Positions 1 through 7,757 of a stretch of 39,099 nt of DNA are shown here, piece after piece. The DNA is taken from positions 1 through 39,099 of the forward strand of contig JAXFJE010000012.1 of the NCBI GenBank assembly GCA_034168985.1, read 5' to 3'. Under the pieces are notes generated by a model. The model worked only from the letters and a program-made list of their open reading frames with translations, searched no databases and had not been told where the DNA came from. The stretch is from JALEVB01 sp022768265. Its GTDB lineage: Bacteria > Bacillota_I > Bacilli_A > Erysipelotrichales > Erysipelotrichaceae. Position 1 is the stretch's first letter, and the number at the start of each line of letters is the position of its first letter. The position numbers were made by a program, and so were the translations under genes.

Positions 1-135
1 GAATACTTCATCATTCAAAAGTAATAAACATTAGTGGTAGATCATATAGAGTAAAAGATTATTTTGTTGATATTGAAGATTAATGTTTATTTGTACATGC
101 TTATACGATCATATTTGTACGTGTTTATGTTGACA
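1..135 (+). mobile_element. Right end of an IS21-family insertion sequence (partial)
   Basis: The first 83 bases encode the tail of an IstB-like helper ATPase. After its stop there are short direct repeats typical of IS21-type ends: TATTTGTACATG at 88-99 and TATTTGTACGTG at 112-123. The element appears to finish at TGTTGACA (128-135); IS21-family elements usually end in CA and carry several terminal repeats. From 136 the sequence switches to a coding frame of different, more GC-rich character. The exact end is an inference, because the other end and any target duplication lie outside the window. Confidence 0.65.
3..83 (+). CDS. istB: IstB-like IS21 helper ATPase, C-terminal 26 residues only
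   Basis: An open frame enters from the left edge and stops with TAA at 81-83. Its residues include LHHS, then ISGRSYRVKD. The LHH...G-SYR pattern is the usual C-terminus of IstB/DnaC-like ATPases that assist IS21 transposases. Only the tail is visible, so the AAA+ motifs cannot be checked. The terminal repeats immediately downstream support the call. Confidence 0.6.
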   Translation: MLHHSKVINISGRSYRVKDYFVDIED

Positions 136-588
136 ATATTAGATGCCTGGACGTATGAGCCGTATGAGAGGTTTGATGTGGTAATGCCAGACGGTACGGA
201 GACTTCCTTTGGCAGGATTGAGCGTAGCAACTGCACATGGGATGAGGAGTTCCAGGTGTTCACGCTGACTTCTGATGTGGAAGAATACAATACCCGCAGT
301 GAGGATATTTCGTTGGACTACGAATTTTACCACTCACACATCATGCCACTTGAGTGCGGGAATGATTACACGGCAAAAATTATCCCAAGGGACATCAACA
401 TTTGGATTTCACGATTGTTCCTTGGGGACTCGGACGGCTTTTCTATTCTGTATTACCAGGATGTGGACAGCCTGATCTATTGGGCGAACCAGGCAGCATA
501 CCGATGGAAACTGCGAGGGATGTGTATGTGGTCCCTTGGGCAGGAGGATATGCGAGTCTGGGAGTGGCTGCCCAAGCAAACTGAATAA
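136..588 (+). pseudogene. C-terminal fragment of a GH18-like glycosidase/phage structural gene, truncated by the IS
   Basis: The frame is continuous from the IS end at 135 to the stop at 588. The C-terminal part (LRGMCMWSLGQEDMRVWEWLP) resembles the last strand and helix of family 18 glycosidases, where a G-x-x-x-W-x-LG-x-ED motif is common. A preceding segment with TWDEE also fits, but the first half has no convincing match. The first ATG of this frame (64) lies inside the IS sequence, so the true N-terminus has been removed. It sits directly before a holin and an amidase, so it may have been a phage tail or lysis-associated hydrolase. Probably not functional. Family assignment is moderate at best. 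Confidence 0.5.
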
Positions 589-662
589 CGGCTTTAAGGG
601 TATCTGCCATATGGTGGGTGCCCTTTTTGCATACAAAAATTTATGAAAGTGAGGATTTTACT

Positions 663-1082
663 ATGAAGGATTTATGGAACACCATTCAAATCATCTTTGC
701 TGCCATTGGCGGTTGGCTCGGCTGGTTTATTGGCGGGTTTGACGGTCTGCTCTATGCACTGATTATTTTCGTGGTTGTGGATTATATCACGGGAGTCATG
801 TGTGCCGTTGTGGACAAGAACCTTTCCAGTTCGGTTGGGTTTAAGGGCATTTGTCGAAAAGTGTTGATTTTTGCGATGGTAGGAATCGCACACGTCCTGG
901 ATGCCAATGTCATCGGTGACGGCAGCGTACTGAGAACGGCGGTCATTTTCTTCTATCTCTCCAATGAGGGCGTGAGCCTTTTAGAAAACGCATCCCACCT
1001 TGGTTTGCCGATTCCGGAGAAGATGAAGGAAATCTTGGAGCAGCTCCATGACCGCGACAATAAGGAAAGTGAGGGAAAGTAA
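663..1082 (+). CDS. Phage-type holin (toxin secretion/phage lysis holin family)
   Basis: A 139-residue protein with hydrophobic segments at about residues 8-24 and 26-48, a further one near 60-78, and a charged, Lys/Glu-rich C-terminus. This layout matches the phage_holin_4 (Cph1/TcdE-like) family. Holins form membrane lesions that let an endolysin reach the cell wall. The ATG at 663 is chosen because GAAAGTGAGG lies just before it; the in-frame start at 618 has no such site. The amidase starts one base after the stop, so the two form a classical lysis pair. GC content is higher than in the resident genes, consistent with acquired DNA. Confidence 0.85.
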   Translation: MKDLWNTIQIIFAAIGGWLGWFIGGFDGLLYALIIFVVVDYITGVMCAVVDKNLSSSVGFKGICRKVLIFAMVGIAHVLDANVIGDGSVLRTAVIFFYLSNEGVSLLENASHLGLPIPEKMKEILEQLHDRDNKESEGK

Positions 1083-1083
1083 C

Positions 1084-2028
1084 ATGAATTTACACAAACT
1101 TATTTTAACGGAAAACGCCTGTTACAAAGCAGGCAGGAAAATCACGGTTAAGGGTATCATGGTTCATTCCACGGGTGCAAATAACCCGAACCTAAAACGC
1201 TATGTAGGTCCTGATGATGGTTTGCTCGGTAAAAACCAGTACGGCAATCATTGGAACACCTACCATCCCGGCGGCAGAGAGGTCTGCGTTCATGCCTTTA
1301 TCGGCAAGTTGGCTGACGGCACGATTGCCACATACCAAACTCTCCCTTGGAATCATCGTGGTTGGCACGCTGGGGGCAGTGCAAACAATACCCATATCGG
1401 TTTTGAAATCTGCGAGGACGGTCTTTCGGATTATGCCTACTTTAAGAAGGTGTACCGTGAGGCCGTTGACCTTTGTGCCTACCTCTGTAAGGATTACGGT
1501 TTGACCGAACAGAACATCATCTGCCACTCCGAAGGTTACAAGCAGGGCGTGGCATCCAACCACGGCGATGTGATGCACTGGTTTCCAAAGCACGGCAAGA
1601 GCATGGATACCTTCCGTGCCGAGGTCAAGGCACTCCTGGCGACTACCGATGAGGAGGAAACCGAAACTCCTGCAGAGCCTACGGTGACATATCCCGAAAA
1701 GCTGACTACTGGTTATTACCGTGTGCGTAAGACCTGGAAGGACAGCAAATCCCAGGTAGGTGCGTATCGTATTCTTTCCAATGCAAAGGCGGCCGCAGAT
1801 AAGAACCCTGGTACTTTTGTTTTTGCCAATGACGGCACTGCCATTTATCCTGCCGACAGCACAGCCGAGCCGGATTACCGTGTCCATACGGTTGTGAAGG
1901 GCGATACCCTTTGGGATATTGCCGTGAAATATCTCGGCAAAGGCAGCAGATACACCGAAATCAAGAAACTGAATGGACTTTCTTCCAATGTGATTTATAG
2001 CGGTTGGAAACTCAAAATTCCGAACTAA
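1084..2028 (+). CDS. N-acetylmuramoyl-L-alanine amidase (endolysin) with C-terminal LysM
   Basis: A 314-residue protein. Residues about 20-175 form an amidase_2 (PGRP-like) domain with zinc-ligand-type histidines in MVHSTGA near the start and in NHGDVMHWFPKHGKSMD near the end. A linker rich in Thr/Glu/Pro follows, then a segment of unknown family, and a final LysM domain (VVKGDTLWDIAVKYLG...KLNGLSSNVIYSGWKLKIP) that would bind peptidoglycan. It cleaves the bond between muramic acid and the stem peptide. The start at 1084 follows GAGGGAAAG. It lies one base downstream of the holin and is followed by a strong terminator, so it closes the lysis cassette. Confidence 0.92.
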   Translation: MNLHKLILTENACYKAGRKITVKGIMVHSTGANNPNLKRYVGPDDGLLGKNQYGNHWNTYHPGGREVCVHAFIGKLADGTIATYQTLPWNHRGWHAGGSANNTHIGFEICEDGLSDYAYFKKVYREAVDLCAYLCKDYGLTEQNIICHSEGYKQGVASNHGDVMHWFPKHGKSMDTFRAEVKALLATTDEEETETPAEPTVTYPEKLTTGYYRVRKTWKDSKSQVGAYRILSNAKAAADKNPGTFVFANDGTAIYPADSTAEPDYRVHTVVKGDTLWDIAVKYLGKGSRYTEIKKLNGLSSNVIYSGWKLKIPN

Positions 2029-2032
2029 CACG

Positions 2033-2073
2033 ATGCCCTTTGAGGATTTTTCCTTGAAGGGCATTATTTTTTT
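2033..2073 (+). terminator. Rho-independent terminator after the amidase
   Basis: ATGCCCTT (2033-2040) pairs with AAGGGCAT (2057-2064) and is followed by a run of T. It begins a few bases after the amidase stop. Confidence 0.85.
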
Positions 2074-2158
2074 GCCTTTAGGGGGTTCGATTCAGCCTGT
2101 CTTTTCGCTTATAGGCAGAGGGAACATTTCCACCGTTCCCCGGACTGGAGGAATCACA

Positions 2159-2374
2159 ATGGAAGTAAAACAGATTGAGAATTTTAAGATACCTAACGCC
2201 GTGGCACACGAGCTTACGCAGGAGGAATTGCAGCGTGAATACGACTTTTACATGGCACAGAAAATGCTCGAAACCATGTTCATGTTCGGCATGATTTCTG
2301 TGGATGAATTCCACAAAATATCGGCTGTAAATCGCAAAACTTTCTCCCCGTTTTTGTCAGAGATTATGGGCTAA
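2159..2374 (+). CDS. Small SHOCT-like conserved protein next to recombinase genes
   Basis: A 71-residue protein starting at the ATG at 2159, preceded by GGAG. It has two amphipathic helices; the C-terminal part (a hydrophobic helix, then GMISVDEFHKIS and NRKTFSPFL) resembles the short SHOCT domain, a helical hairpin often found in small proteins beside mobile-element recombinases. An upstream in-frame start at 2033 would run through the terminator and is rejected. Between the lysis genes and the recombinases it may take part in excision control, but that is inferred from position only. Confidence 0.6.
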   Translation: MEVKQIENFKIPNAVAHELTQEELQREYDFYMAQKMLETMFMFGMISVDEFHKISAVNRKTFSPFLSEIMG

Positions 2375-2436
2375 ATAACTTGATATTTCTGCGATAGTAC
2401 GGGAATATGTCACTACCCAAAAAGCGAGGTGAGTTG

Positions 2437-3996
2437 ATGAAAAAGATAACGAAAATCGGGGTAAACGAAACCCTGATTCAAAAGAAAAAGCTGAAGGTTG
2501 CAGCCTACTGCCGTGTATCCACAGCCAGTGATGAGCAGCTTATCAGCCTTGAGGCACAAAAGGCCCATTATGAAAATTACATCCGTTCCAATGACGAATG
2601 GGAGTATGTGGGTCTTTACTATGACGAAGGAATCACGGGTACAAAAAAGGATGTCCGTGCCGGACTTCTTTCTATGATTGCTGATTGTGAGGACGGCAAG
2701 ATAGAGTTCATCATTACCAAGTCTATCAGCCGATTTGCGAGAAATACTACAGACTGCTTGGAGATGGTTCGCAAACTGATCGGCCTTGGGGTTCATATTT
2801 ATTTTGAGAAAGAAAACATCAATACGGGGACAATGGAAAGCGAGTTGATGCTCTCTATTTTAAGCGGACTTGCAGAAAGCGAATCGATTTCCATTTCAGA
2901 AAATACGAAGTGGGCCATTCAAAGACGATTTCAAAACGGAACCTTTAAAATTTCCTATCCACCCTATGGCTATCAAAACATGGATGGTCAAATGATAGTA
3001 ATTCCTAAGCAGGCTGAAATTGTAAAGTATATTTTTGCAGAAGTGTTATCGGGTAAAGGTACACAGAAAGTTGCAAATGATCTTAATCAAAAGGGTATCC
3101 CTTCAAAAAGAGGTGGCCGTTGGACGGCTACTACCATTCGAGGAATTTTGACTAATGAAAAATATACTGGTGATGTACTTTTGCAAAAGACCTATACTGA
3201 CAGCCATTTTAACAGGCACACCAATTATGGTGAGAAAAATATGTACTTAGTAGAAAACCATCATGAGGCAATTATTAGCCATGAAGATTTTGAAGCTGTA
3301 GATGTCGTTCTCAATCAGAGAGCAAAGGAAAAAGGCATCGAAAAGCGCAACAGTAAATATCAAAACCGATATTCCTTTTCTGGCAAAATTATTTGCTCGG
3401 AATGTGGCAGTACCTTTAAAAGACGAATTCATTCATCTGGAAGAAAATATGTTGCTTGGTGCTGTAGTAAGCATATAGGCAATATAACGGAATGTTCTAT
3501 GCAGTTCATTCGAGATGAAGATATAAAGACTGCTTTTGTTACGATGATGAATAAACTCATTTACGGTCAGAAGTTCATATTAAGACCACTTTTGAATGGG
3601 TTACGTAACCAGAATAATGTAGCGAGTTTTCGTAGAATTGAAGAGTTGGAAACTAAGATTGAAAACAACATGGAGCAGAGTCAGATGCTGACGGGTTTAC
3701 TGGCCAAAGGATATCTGGAACCTGCTCTGTTTAATAAAGAAAAGATTTCACTGGAAGCAGAAAGAGAAAGTCTTCTTGCTGAAAAGGATCAACTTACTCA
3801 CTCTGTAAACGGCAATTTTGCAAAAATGGAGGAAGTTGATCGTCTGCTCAAGTTTGCTACTAAGACCAAAACGCTCACAGCCTATGAGGATGAGCTGTTT
3901 GAAAATTACGTGGAGAAGATTATTGTCTTTTCAAGGGAGGAAATTGGATTTGAATTAAAGTGTGGAATCACATTGAAGGAAAGGTTGGTGAATTAG
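2437..3996 (+). CDS. Large serine recombinase 1
   Basis: A 519-residue serine integrase. The resolvase domain begins near residue 20; the catalytic serine is Ser28 in AAYCRVST, and ITKSISRFARNT carries the conserved arginine region. A recombinase domain follows (PPYGYQN to about residue 300), then a zinc-ribbon of paired cysteines (CSECGSTF and a later CC...C) and a coiled coil near 400-480. Such enzymes integrate and excise phages and conjugative elements at short att sites. The start at 2437 follows GCGAGGTGAG; an in-frame ATG at 2407 lacks a good site. The next gene starts immediately after its stop, so the recombinases are co-translated. Confidence 0.93.
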   Translation: MKKITKIGVNETLIQKKKLKVAAYCRVSTASDEQLISLEAQKAHYENYIRSNDEWEYVGLYYDEGITGTKKDVRAGLLSMIADCEDGKIEFIITKSISRFARNTTDCLEMVRKLIGLGVHIYFEKENINTGTMESELMLSILSGLAESESISISENTKWAIQRRFQNGTFKISYPPYGYQNMDGQMIVIPKQAEIVKYIFAEVLSGKGTQKVANDLNQKGIPSKRGGRWTATTIRGILTNEKYTGDVLLQKTYTDSHFNRHTNYGEKNMYLVENHHEAIISHEDFEAVDVVLNQRAKEKGIEKRNSKYQNRYSFSGKIICSECGSTFKRRIHSSGRKYVAWCCSKHIGNITECSMQFIRDEDIKTAFVTMMNKLIYGQKFILRPLLNGLRNQNNVASFRRIEELETKIENNMEQSQMLTGLLAKGYLEPALFNKEKISLEAERESLLAEKDQLTHSVNGNFAKMEEVDRLLKFATKTKTLTAYEDELFENYVEKIIVFSREEIGFELKCGITLKERLVN

Positions 3997-4410
3997 ATGG
4001 GTCACATGCCCTATGGATATAGAATTGAAAACGGTAAGGCTGCTGTAGATGATATAGCAGCAGAGCAGGTAAAAGAATTATTTTCAGGATACTTGGCAGG
4101 ACTTTCCTTGAAGGATGCTGCTAAAAAAGCTGGGATAGACTGCTACCATGCCACAGTAAGTAAGATGTTACAGAATAAGCACTACCTTGGCGATGAATTC
4201 TACCCTCCAATTATTGATGAGGAGACCTTCGAAAAAGCCAGAGTAGAAAAACGAAAACGAGCAGAAAAGCTCGGAAGGATATGGGAACCTAAAGATGTGC
4301 CGGAAACGGATTATTCTGTAAAGTTCAAAGCAAAACCTCTGGTGCAAAAATATGACGACCCATACAAGCAGGCGGAATATGCCTACAGTTTAATAGAAAG
4401 TGAGGTGTAA
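3997..4410 (+). CDS. Short recombinase-domain protein lacking the catalytic domain
   Basis: A 137-residue protein that corresponds to only the middle (DNA-binding) recombinase domain of large serine recombinases: it opens with HMPYGYRIENGKA, contains a helix-turn-helix-like stretch (LSLKDAAKKAGI), and has the KMLQNKHYLGDEFYPPIID segment typical of that domain. The N-terminal resolvase domain with the catalytic serine and the zinc ribbon are both absent. It starts directly at the stop of the upstream recombinase, and the downstream one begins three bases after its stop. It may act as a co-factor or directionality factor for its neighbours; this is an inference from its position and missing catalytic part. 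It does not look like decay, since the frame is intact and starts cleanly. Confidence 0.8.
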   Translation: MGHMPYGYRIENGKAAVDDIAAEQVKELFSGYLAGLSLKDAAKKAGIDCYHATVSKMLQNKHYLGDEFYPPIIDEETFEKARVEKRKRAEKLGRIWEPKDVPETDYSVKFKAKPLVQKYDDPYKQAEYAYSLIESEV

Positions 4411-4413
4411 CAA

Positions 4414-5985
4414 GTGGCGGTAAGTAGGAATGTAACAGTGATTCCGGCAATTAAACGGGTTGGAAATAATAAAAATAGTGAAAGCAAACCCAAAATACGA
4501 GTGGCTGCTTATTGTCGTGTTTCAACGGATAGTAAGGAGCAGGCTTCAAGTTATGAAATTCAGATTGAGCATTATACAAACTATATTAAGAAGAACAAGG
4601 AATGGGAATTGGCAGGTATTTTTGCGGATGACGGCATCACAGGCACAAATACCAAGAAGCGTGATGAATTCAACCGTATGATTGAAGAGTGTATGGCGGG
4701 CAATATTGATATGATTATCACAAAATCCATCAGCCGATTCGCTAGAAACACGTTGGACTGCCTTAAATACATCCGTCAATTAAAGGATAAAAACGTTGCT
4801 GTGTTCTTCGAGAAAGAGAATATCAACACCATGGATTCCAAGGGGGAAATCTTGCTGACCATTATGGCATCCCTTGCCCAACAAGAAAGCCAATCCTTAA
4901 GCCAGAACGTTAAGCTAGGTATTCAGTATCGCTATCAACAAGGTGAAGTACAGGTCAACCACAAGCGTTTCCTTGGATACACCAAGGATGAAAATAAGCA
5001 GCTAGTGATTGAACCAAAGGGTGCTGAGGTTGTTAAACGGATTTACAGAGAGTACCTTGAGGGAGCAAGCCTTTTACAGATAGCAAGAGGGCTGGAAACA
5101 GACGGTATTCTTACAGCGGCAGGCAAAGCCAAATGGAGACCAGAAACACTGAAAAAGATATTGCAGAATGAAAAGTACATCGGTGATGCCCTTCTACAAA
5201 AAACATATACGGTTGATTTCCTTTCTAAAAAACGAGTCAAGAATAACGGCATTGTTCCCCAGTATTATGTGGAAAACAGCCATGAGCCTATCATTCCACG
5301 TGAGCTTTTTATGCAGGTTCAAGAAGAGATGGTTCGGAGAGCGAATCTTCGTGGCGGGAAAGGCGGTAAAAAGAGAGTTTATAGCAGCAAGTATGCTTTA
5401 TCGAGTATTGTTTATTGCGGTCATTGCGGCGATATTTACCGACGGGTACATTGGAATAACCGAGGCTATAAGTCTATTGTCTGGAGATGCGTTAGCCGAT
5501 TGGAGGAAAAAGGGTCTGAATGCACTGCCCCTACCATAAACGAGGAAACATTACAGACAGCAGTGGTCAGGGCTATTAACGAACTTTTGGCTAACAAAGA
5601 ACCCTTCCTCTCAACGCTACAGAAAAACATAGCTACTGTACTTAATGAAGAAAGTGATAATGATACGGATGAGCTTGATAGCAAGTTGGAAGAATTGCAG
5701 ATAGAGCTTCTTAAACAGGCAAAGTCAAAAAATGACTACGATAATGTTGCTGATGAGATATACCGCCTTCGGGAGATGAAGCAAAATTCGCTTGTAGAAA
5801 ATGCCGAGCGTGAAGGAAAAAGGCAACGAATCGCTGAAATGACTGCTTTCTTAAATGAACAGTCTCACGAGTTAGAGGAGTATGATGAGCAGTTGGTAAG
5901 GCGGCTTATTGAAAAAGTTACGATCCGCGATGACAGGATTGAGGTGGAGTTTAAGTCAGGTGTGAAGATTGAAGAAATGATATAG
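4414..5985 (+). CDS. Large serine recombinase 2
   Basis: A 523-residue serine integrase starting with GTG at 4414, with GAGGTG at 4402-4407 as ribosome site. Ser37 in AAYCRVST is the catalytic residue, and ITKSISRFARNTLD is almost the same as in recombinase 1. Then come the recombinase domain, a zinc ribbon (YCGHCGDIYRR... and a distal C) and a coiled coil. Similar in plan to the gene two upstream but clearly diverged, so not a recent duplication. Together with the short middle protein it probably forms the integration/excision machinery of the element. Confidence 0.93.
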   Translation: MAVSRNVTVIPAIKRVGNNKNSESKPKIRVAAYCRVSTDSKEQASSYEIQIEHYTNYIKKNKEWELAGIFADDGITGTNTKKRDEFNRMIEECMAGNIDMIITKSISRFARNTLDCLKYIRQLKDKNVAVFFEKENINTMDSKGEILLTIMASLAQQESQSLSQNVKLGIQYRYQQGEVQVNHKRFLGYTKDENKQLVIEPKGAEVVKRIYREYLEGASLLQIARGLETDGILTAAGKAKWRPETLKKILQNEKYIGDALLQKTYTVDFLSKKRVKNNGIVPQYYVENSHEPIIPRELFMQVQEEMVRRANLRGGKGGKKRVYSSKYALSSIVYCGHCGDIYRRVHWNNRGYKSIVWRCVSRLEEKGSECTAPTINEETLQTAVVRAINELLANKEPFLSTLQKNIATVLNEESDNDTDELDSKLEELQIELLKQAKSKNDYDNVADEIYRLREMKQNSLVENAEREGKRQRIAEMTAFLNEQSHELEEYDEQLVRRLIEKVTIRDDRIEVEFKSGVKIEEMI

Positions 5986-6006
5986 ATTATTGAGTCAACC
6001 GCAATT

Positions 6007-6051
6007 AAGGAAACTATCGCCTTTGGCGGTATTTCCTTCCTTTATATTTTT
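6007..6051 (+). terminator. Terminator after the recombinase operon
   Basis: AAGGAAA (6007-6013) and CGCC (6018-6021) pair with GGCG (6025-6028) and TTTCCTT (6032-6038), followed by a T-rich stretch to about 6051. Confidence 0.8.
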
Positions 6052-6055
6052 TGTG

Positions 6056-6084
6056 TTGAATATAGAACCTTATTGTGATAAAAT
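6056..6084 (+). promoter_or_regulatory. Promoter of the mef-msr(D) unit
   Basis: TTGAAT (6056-6061), a 17-base spacer and TAAAAT (6079-6084). It lies just upstream of the leader peptide and its AGGAGGA ribosome site (6109-6115). Confidence 0.6.
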
Positions 6085-6124
6085 ATACGCTGATACAAAT
6101 AAGAATTCAGGAGGAACCGAAACT

Positions 6125-6151
6125 ATGACAGCCTCAATGCGTTTAAGATAA
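6125..6151 (+). CDS. mefAL: mef leader peptide MTASMRLR
   Basis: ATG at 6125 with AGGAGGA ten bases upstream opens an eight-residue frame, MTASMRLR, then TAA. The peptide ends in RLR, a +x+ motif at which macrolide-bound ribosomes stall. The same peptide is known upstream of mef(A), where stalling prevents a downstream terminator from forming. The terminator-like hairpin begins ten bases after the stop, as that model needs. Function is taken from the known family; the sequence itself shows the peptide, the site and the hairpin. Confidence 0.88.
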   Translation: MTASMRLR

Positions 6152-6160
6152 GCTGGCAAT

Positions 6161-6199
6161 AAAAAAGGCAGAATCTATCCCCGATGATAGGCTTTTTTG
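6161..6199 (+). terminator. Attenuator hairpin between leader peptide and mef
   Basis: AAAAAAGGC at 6161-6169 can pair with the GGCTTTTTT region (6190-6198) with one mismatch, enclosing CTATC/GATAG; a T-run ends the structure. This is the expected position for the macrolide-responsive attenuator. Drug-induced stalling on MTASMRLR would let transcription continue. Confidence 0.65.
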
Positions 6200-6312
6200 T
6201 TGTGCTTATTTATACGATATTGAGCATTCATTAGTTGCGGTCAGAATATAGGTTATTTAACTATACCTTTATTTAACTGTGTCTTTAATATGAATGTTTC
6301 CAAATTGTATGT

Positions 6313-6357
6313 ATGCAGACCAAAAGCCACATTGTGGATTTAGGCCTGCATTTTTTA
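6313..6357 (+). terminator. Second terminator-like hairpin upstream of mef
   Basis: ATGCAG (6313-6318) pairs with CTGCAT (6346-6351), with further pairing inside, followed by TTTTTT. It lies about 65 bases before the mef start and may be a second attenuation point. Confidence 0.6.
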
Positions 6358-6419
6358 TTGCCTAGAATGCTATTCAAAATAGAAATTCAAGCAAAATAAT
6401 TATGCAGGAGAAAATATAA

Positions 6420-7637
6420 ATGGAAAAATACAACAATTGGAAACTTAAGTTTATTACAATATGGGCAGGGCAGGCAGTTTCTTTAATCACTAGTGCTATC
6501 CTGCAAATGGCGATTATTTTTTACCTTACAGAAAAAACAGGATCTGCGATGGTCTTGTCTATGGCTTCACTAGTAGGTTTTTTACCCTATGCGGTCTTTG
6601 GACCTGCCATAGGTGTATTAGTGGATCGTCATGATAGGAAGAAGATAATGATTGGTGCTGATTTAATTATCGCAGCAGCTGGGGCAGTGCTGGCTATTGT
6701 TGCTTTGTATATGGAGTTACCTGTCTGGATGGTTATGGTAGTATTGTTTATCCGCAGCGTTGGAACAGCTTTTCATACCCCAGCACTCAATGCAGTTACG
6801 CCACTTTTAGTACCAGAAGAGCAGCTTACGAAATGCGCAGGCTATAGTCAGTCTTTGCAGTCTATAAGCTATATTGTTAGTCCGGCGGTTGCAGCATTGT
6901 TATATTCTGTTTGGGAATTAAATGCTATTATTGCCATCGATGTATTAGGTGCTGTGATTGCGTCTATTACGGTGGCAATTGTACGGATTCCTAAGCTGGG
7001 CGATCAAGTGCAAAGCTTGAAACCAAATTTCATAAGAGAAATGAAAGAAGGAATTGTCGTACTGAGTCAAAACAAAGGATTATTTGCCTTATTACTCTTA
7101 GGAACAATATATACTTTTGTTTATATGCCAATTAATGCACTATTTCCTTTAATAAGCATGGAATACTTTAATGGAACACCTGTGCATATTTCTATTACCG
7201 AAATCGCTTTTGCATCTGGAATGCTAGTAGGAGGCTTACTATTGGGGAGATTAGGAAGTTTCAAAAAGCGTGTACTACTAATAACAGGTTCGTTTTTTAT
7301 AATGGGGGCCAGTTTAGCCGTTTCAGGAATACTTCCTCCAAGTGGATTTGTTATATTTGTAGTTTGTTGTGCAATAATGGGGCTTTCGGTGCCGTTTTAT
7401 AGCGGTGTGCAAACAGCTCTTTTTCAGGAGAAAATTAAGCCTGAATATTTAGGACGTGTATTTTCTTTGACCGGAAGTATCATGTCACTTGCAATGCCAA
7501 TTGGGTTAATTCTTTCTGGGTTCTTTGCTGATAGGATCGGTGTAAATCATTGGTTTTTACTATCAGGTATTTTAATTATTGGCATTGCTATAGTTTGCCC
7601 CATGATAACTGAGGTTAGAAAATTAGATTTAAAATAA
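6420..7637 (+). CDS. mef: Mef(A)-family macrolide efflux MFS transporter
   Basis: A 405-residue, 12-TM major facilitator that pumps out 14- and 15-membered macrolides by proton antiport. Long stretches agree with Mef(A): the N-terminal MEKYNNWK, the signature GPAIGVLVDRHDRKKIM between TM2 and TM3, and the ending RKLDLK. Residues about 200-300 (REMKEGIVVLSQNK, GSFKKRVLLITG) differ from classical Mef(A) as I remember it, so this is a mef variant; the exact allele cannot be set from memory. ATG at 6420 follows GCAGGAG. It lies behind a leader peptide and two hairpins and is followed 20 bases later by the msr(D) leader, the standard mef-msr(D) arrangement. Confidence 0.93.
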   Translation: MEKYNNWKLKFITIWAGQAVSLITSAILQMAIIFYLTEKTGSAMVLSMASLVGFLPYAVFGPAIGVLVDRHDRKKIMIGADLIIAAAGAVLAIVALYMELPVWMVMVVLFIRSVGTAFHTPALNAVTPLLVPEEQLTKCAGYSQSLQSISYIVSPAVAALLYSVWELNAIIAIDVLGAVIASITVAIVRIPKLGDQVQSLKPNFIREMKEGIVVLSQNKGLFALLLLGTIYTFVYMPINALFPLISMEYFNGTPVHISITEIAFASGMLVGGLLLGRLGSFKKRVLLITGSFFIMGASLAVSGILPPSGFVIFVVCCAIMGLSVPFYSGVQTALFQEKIKPEYLGRVFSLTGSIMSLAMPIGLILSGFFADRIGVNHWFLLSGILIIGIAIVCPMITEVRKLDLK

Positions 7638-7657
7638 ACAATATTGGAGGGATATTT

Positions 7658-7678
7658 ATGTATCTTATTTTCATGTAA
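7658..7678 (+). CDS. msrDL: msr(D) leader peptide MYLIFM
   Basis: ATG at 7658 after TTGGAGGGA opens a six-residue frame, MYLIFM, then TAA. This is the described regulatory leader of msr(D), on which ribosomes stall when macrolides are bound. It sits 80 bases before msr(D), with alternative hairpins between the two. Confidence 0.9.
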   Translation: MYLIFM

Positions 7679-7683
7679 TTCTT

Positions 7684-7712
7684 CCTGCTTAAATCGCAGG
7701 GTTTTCCCTGCG
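7684..7712 (+). promoter_or_regulatory. Alternative hairpins in the msr(D) leader
   Basis: CGCAGGG (7695-7701) pairs with CCCTGCG (7706-7712) across TTTT. The same GCAGG can instead pair with CCTGC at 7684-7688. The two hairpins exclude each other, as expected for stalling-controlled attenuation. No long T-run follows, so whether the stop is transcriptional or translational is open. Confidence 0.6.
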
Positions 7713-7757
7713 TACAAGCAAATGAAAACATGCGATTATAGACAGGAGGATAATGTT

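Noticed and set aside
1192..2064. Long minus-strand open frame (290 codons) opposite the amidase
   Set aside because: It lies antisense to a clear amidase-LysM gene, has no recognisable domain and no good ribosome site; it is a codon-bias shadow.
2437..5985. Recent duplication of a single recombinase gene
   Set aside because: The two large recombinases share motifs but differ through most of their length and in codon use, so they are old paralogues rather than a fresh copy.
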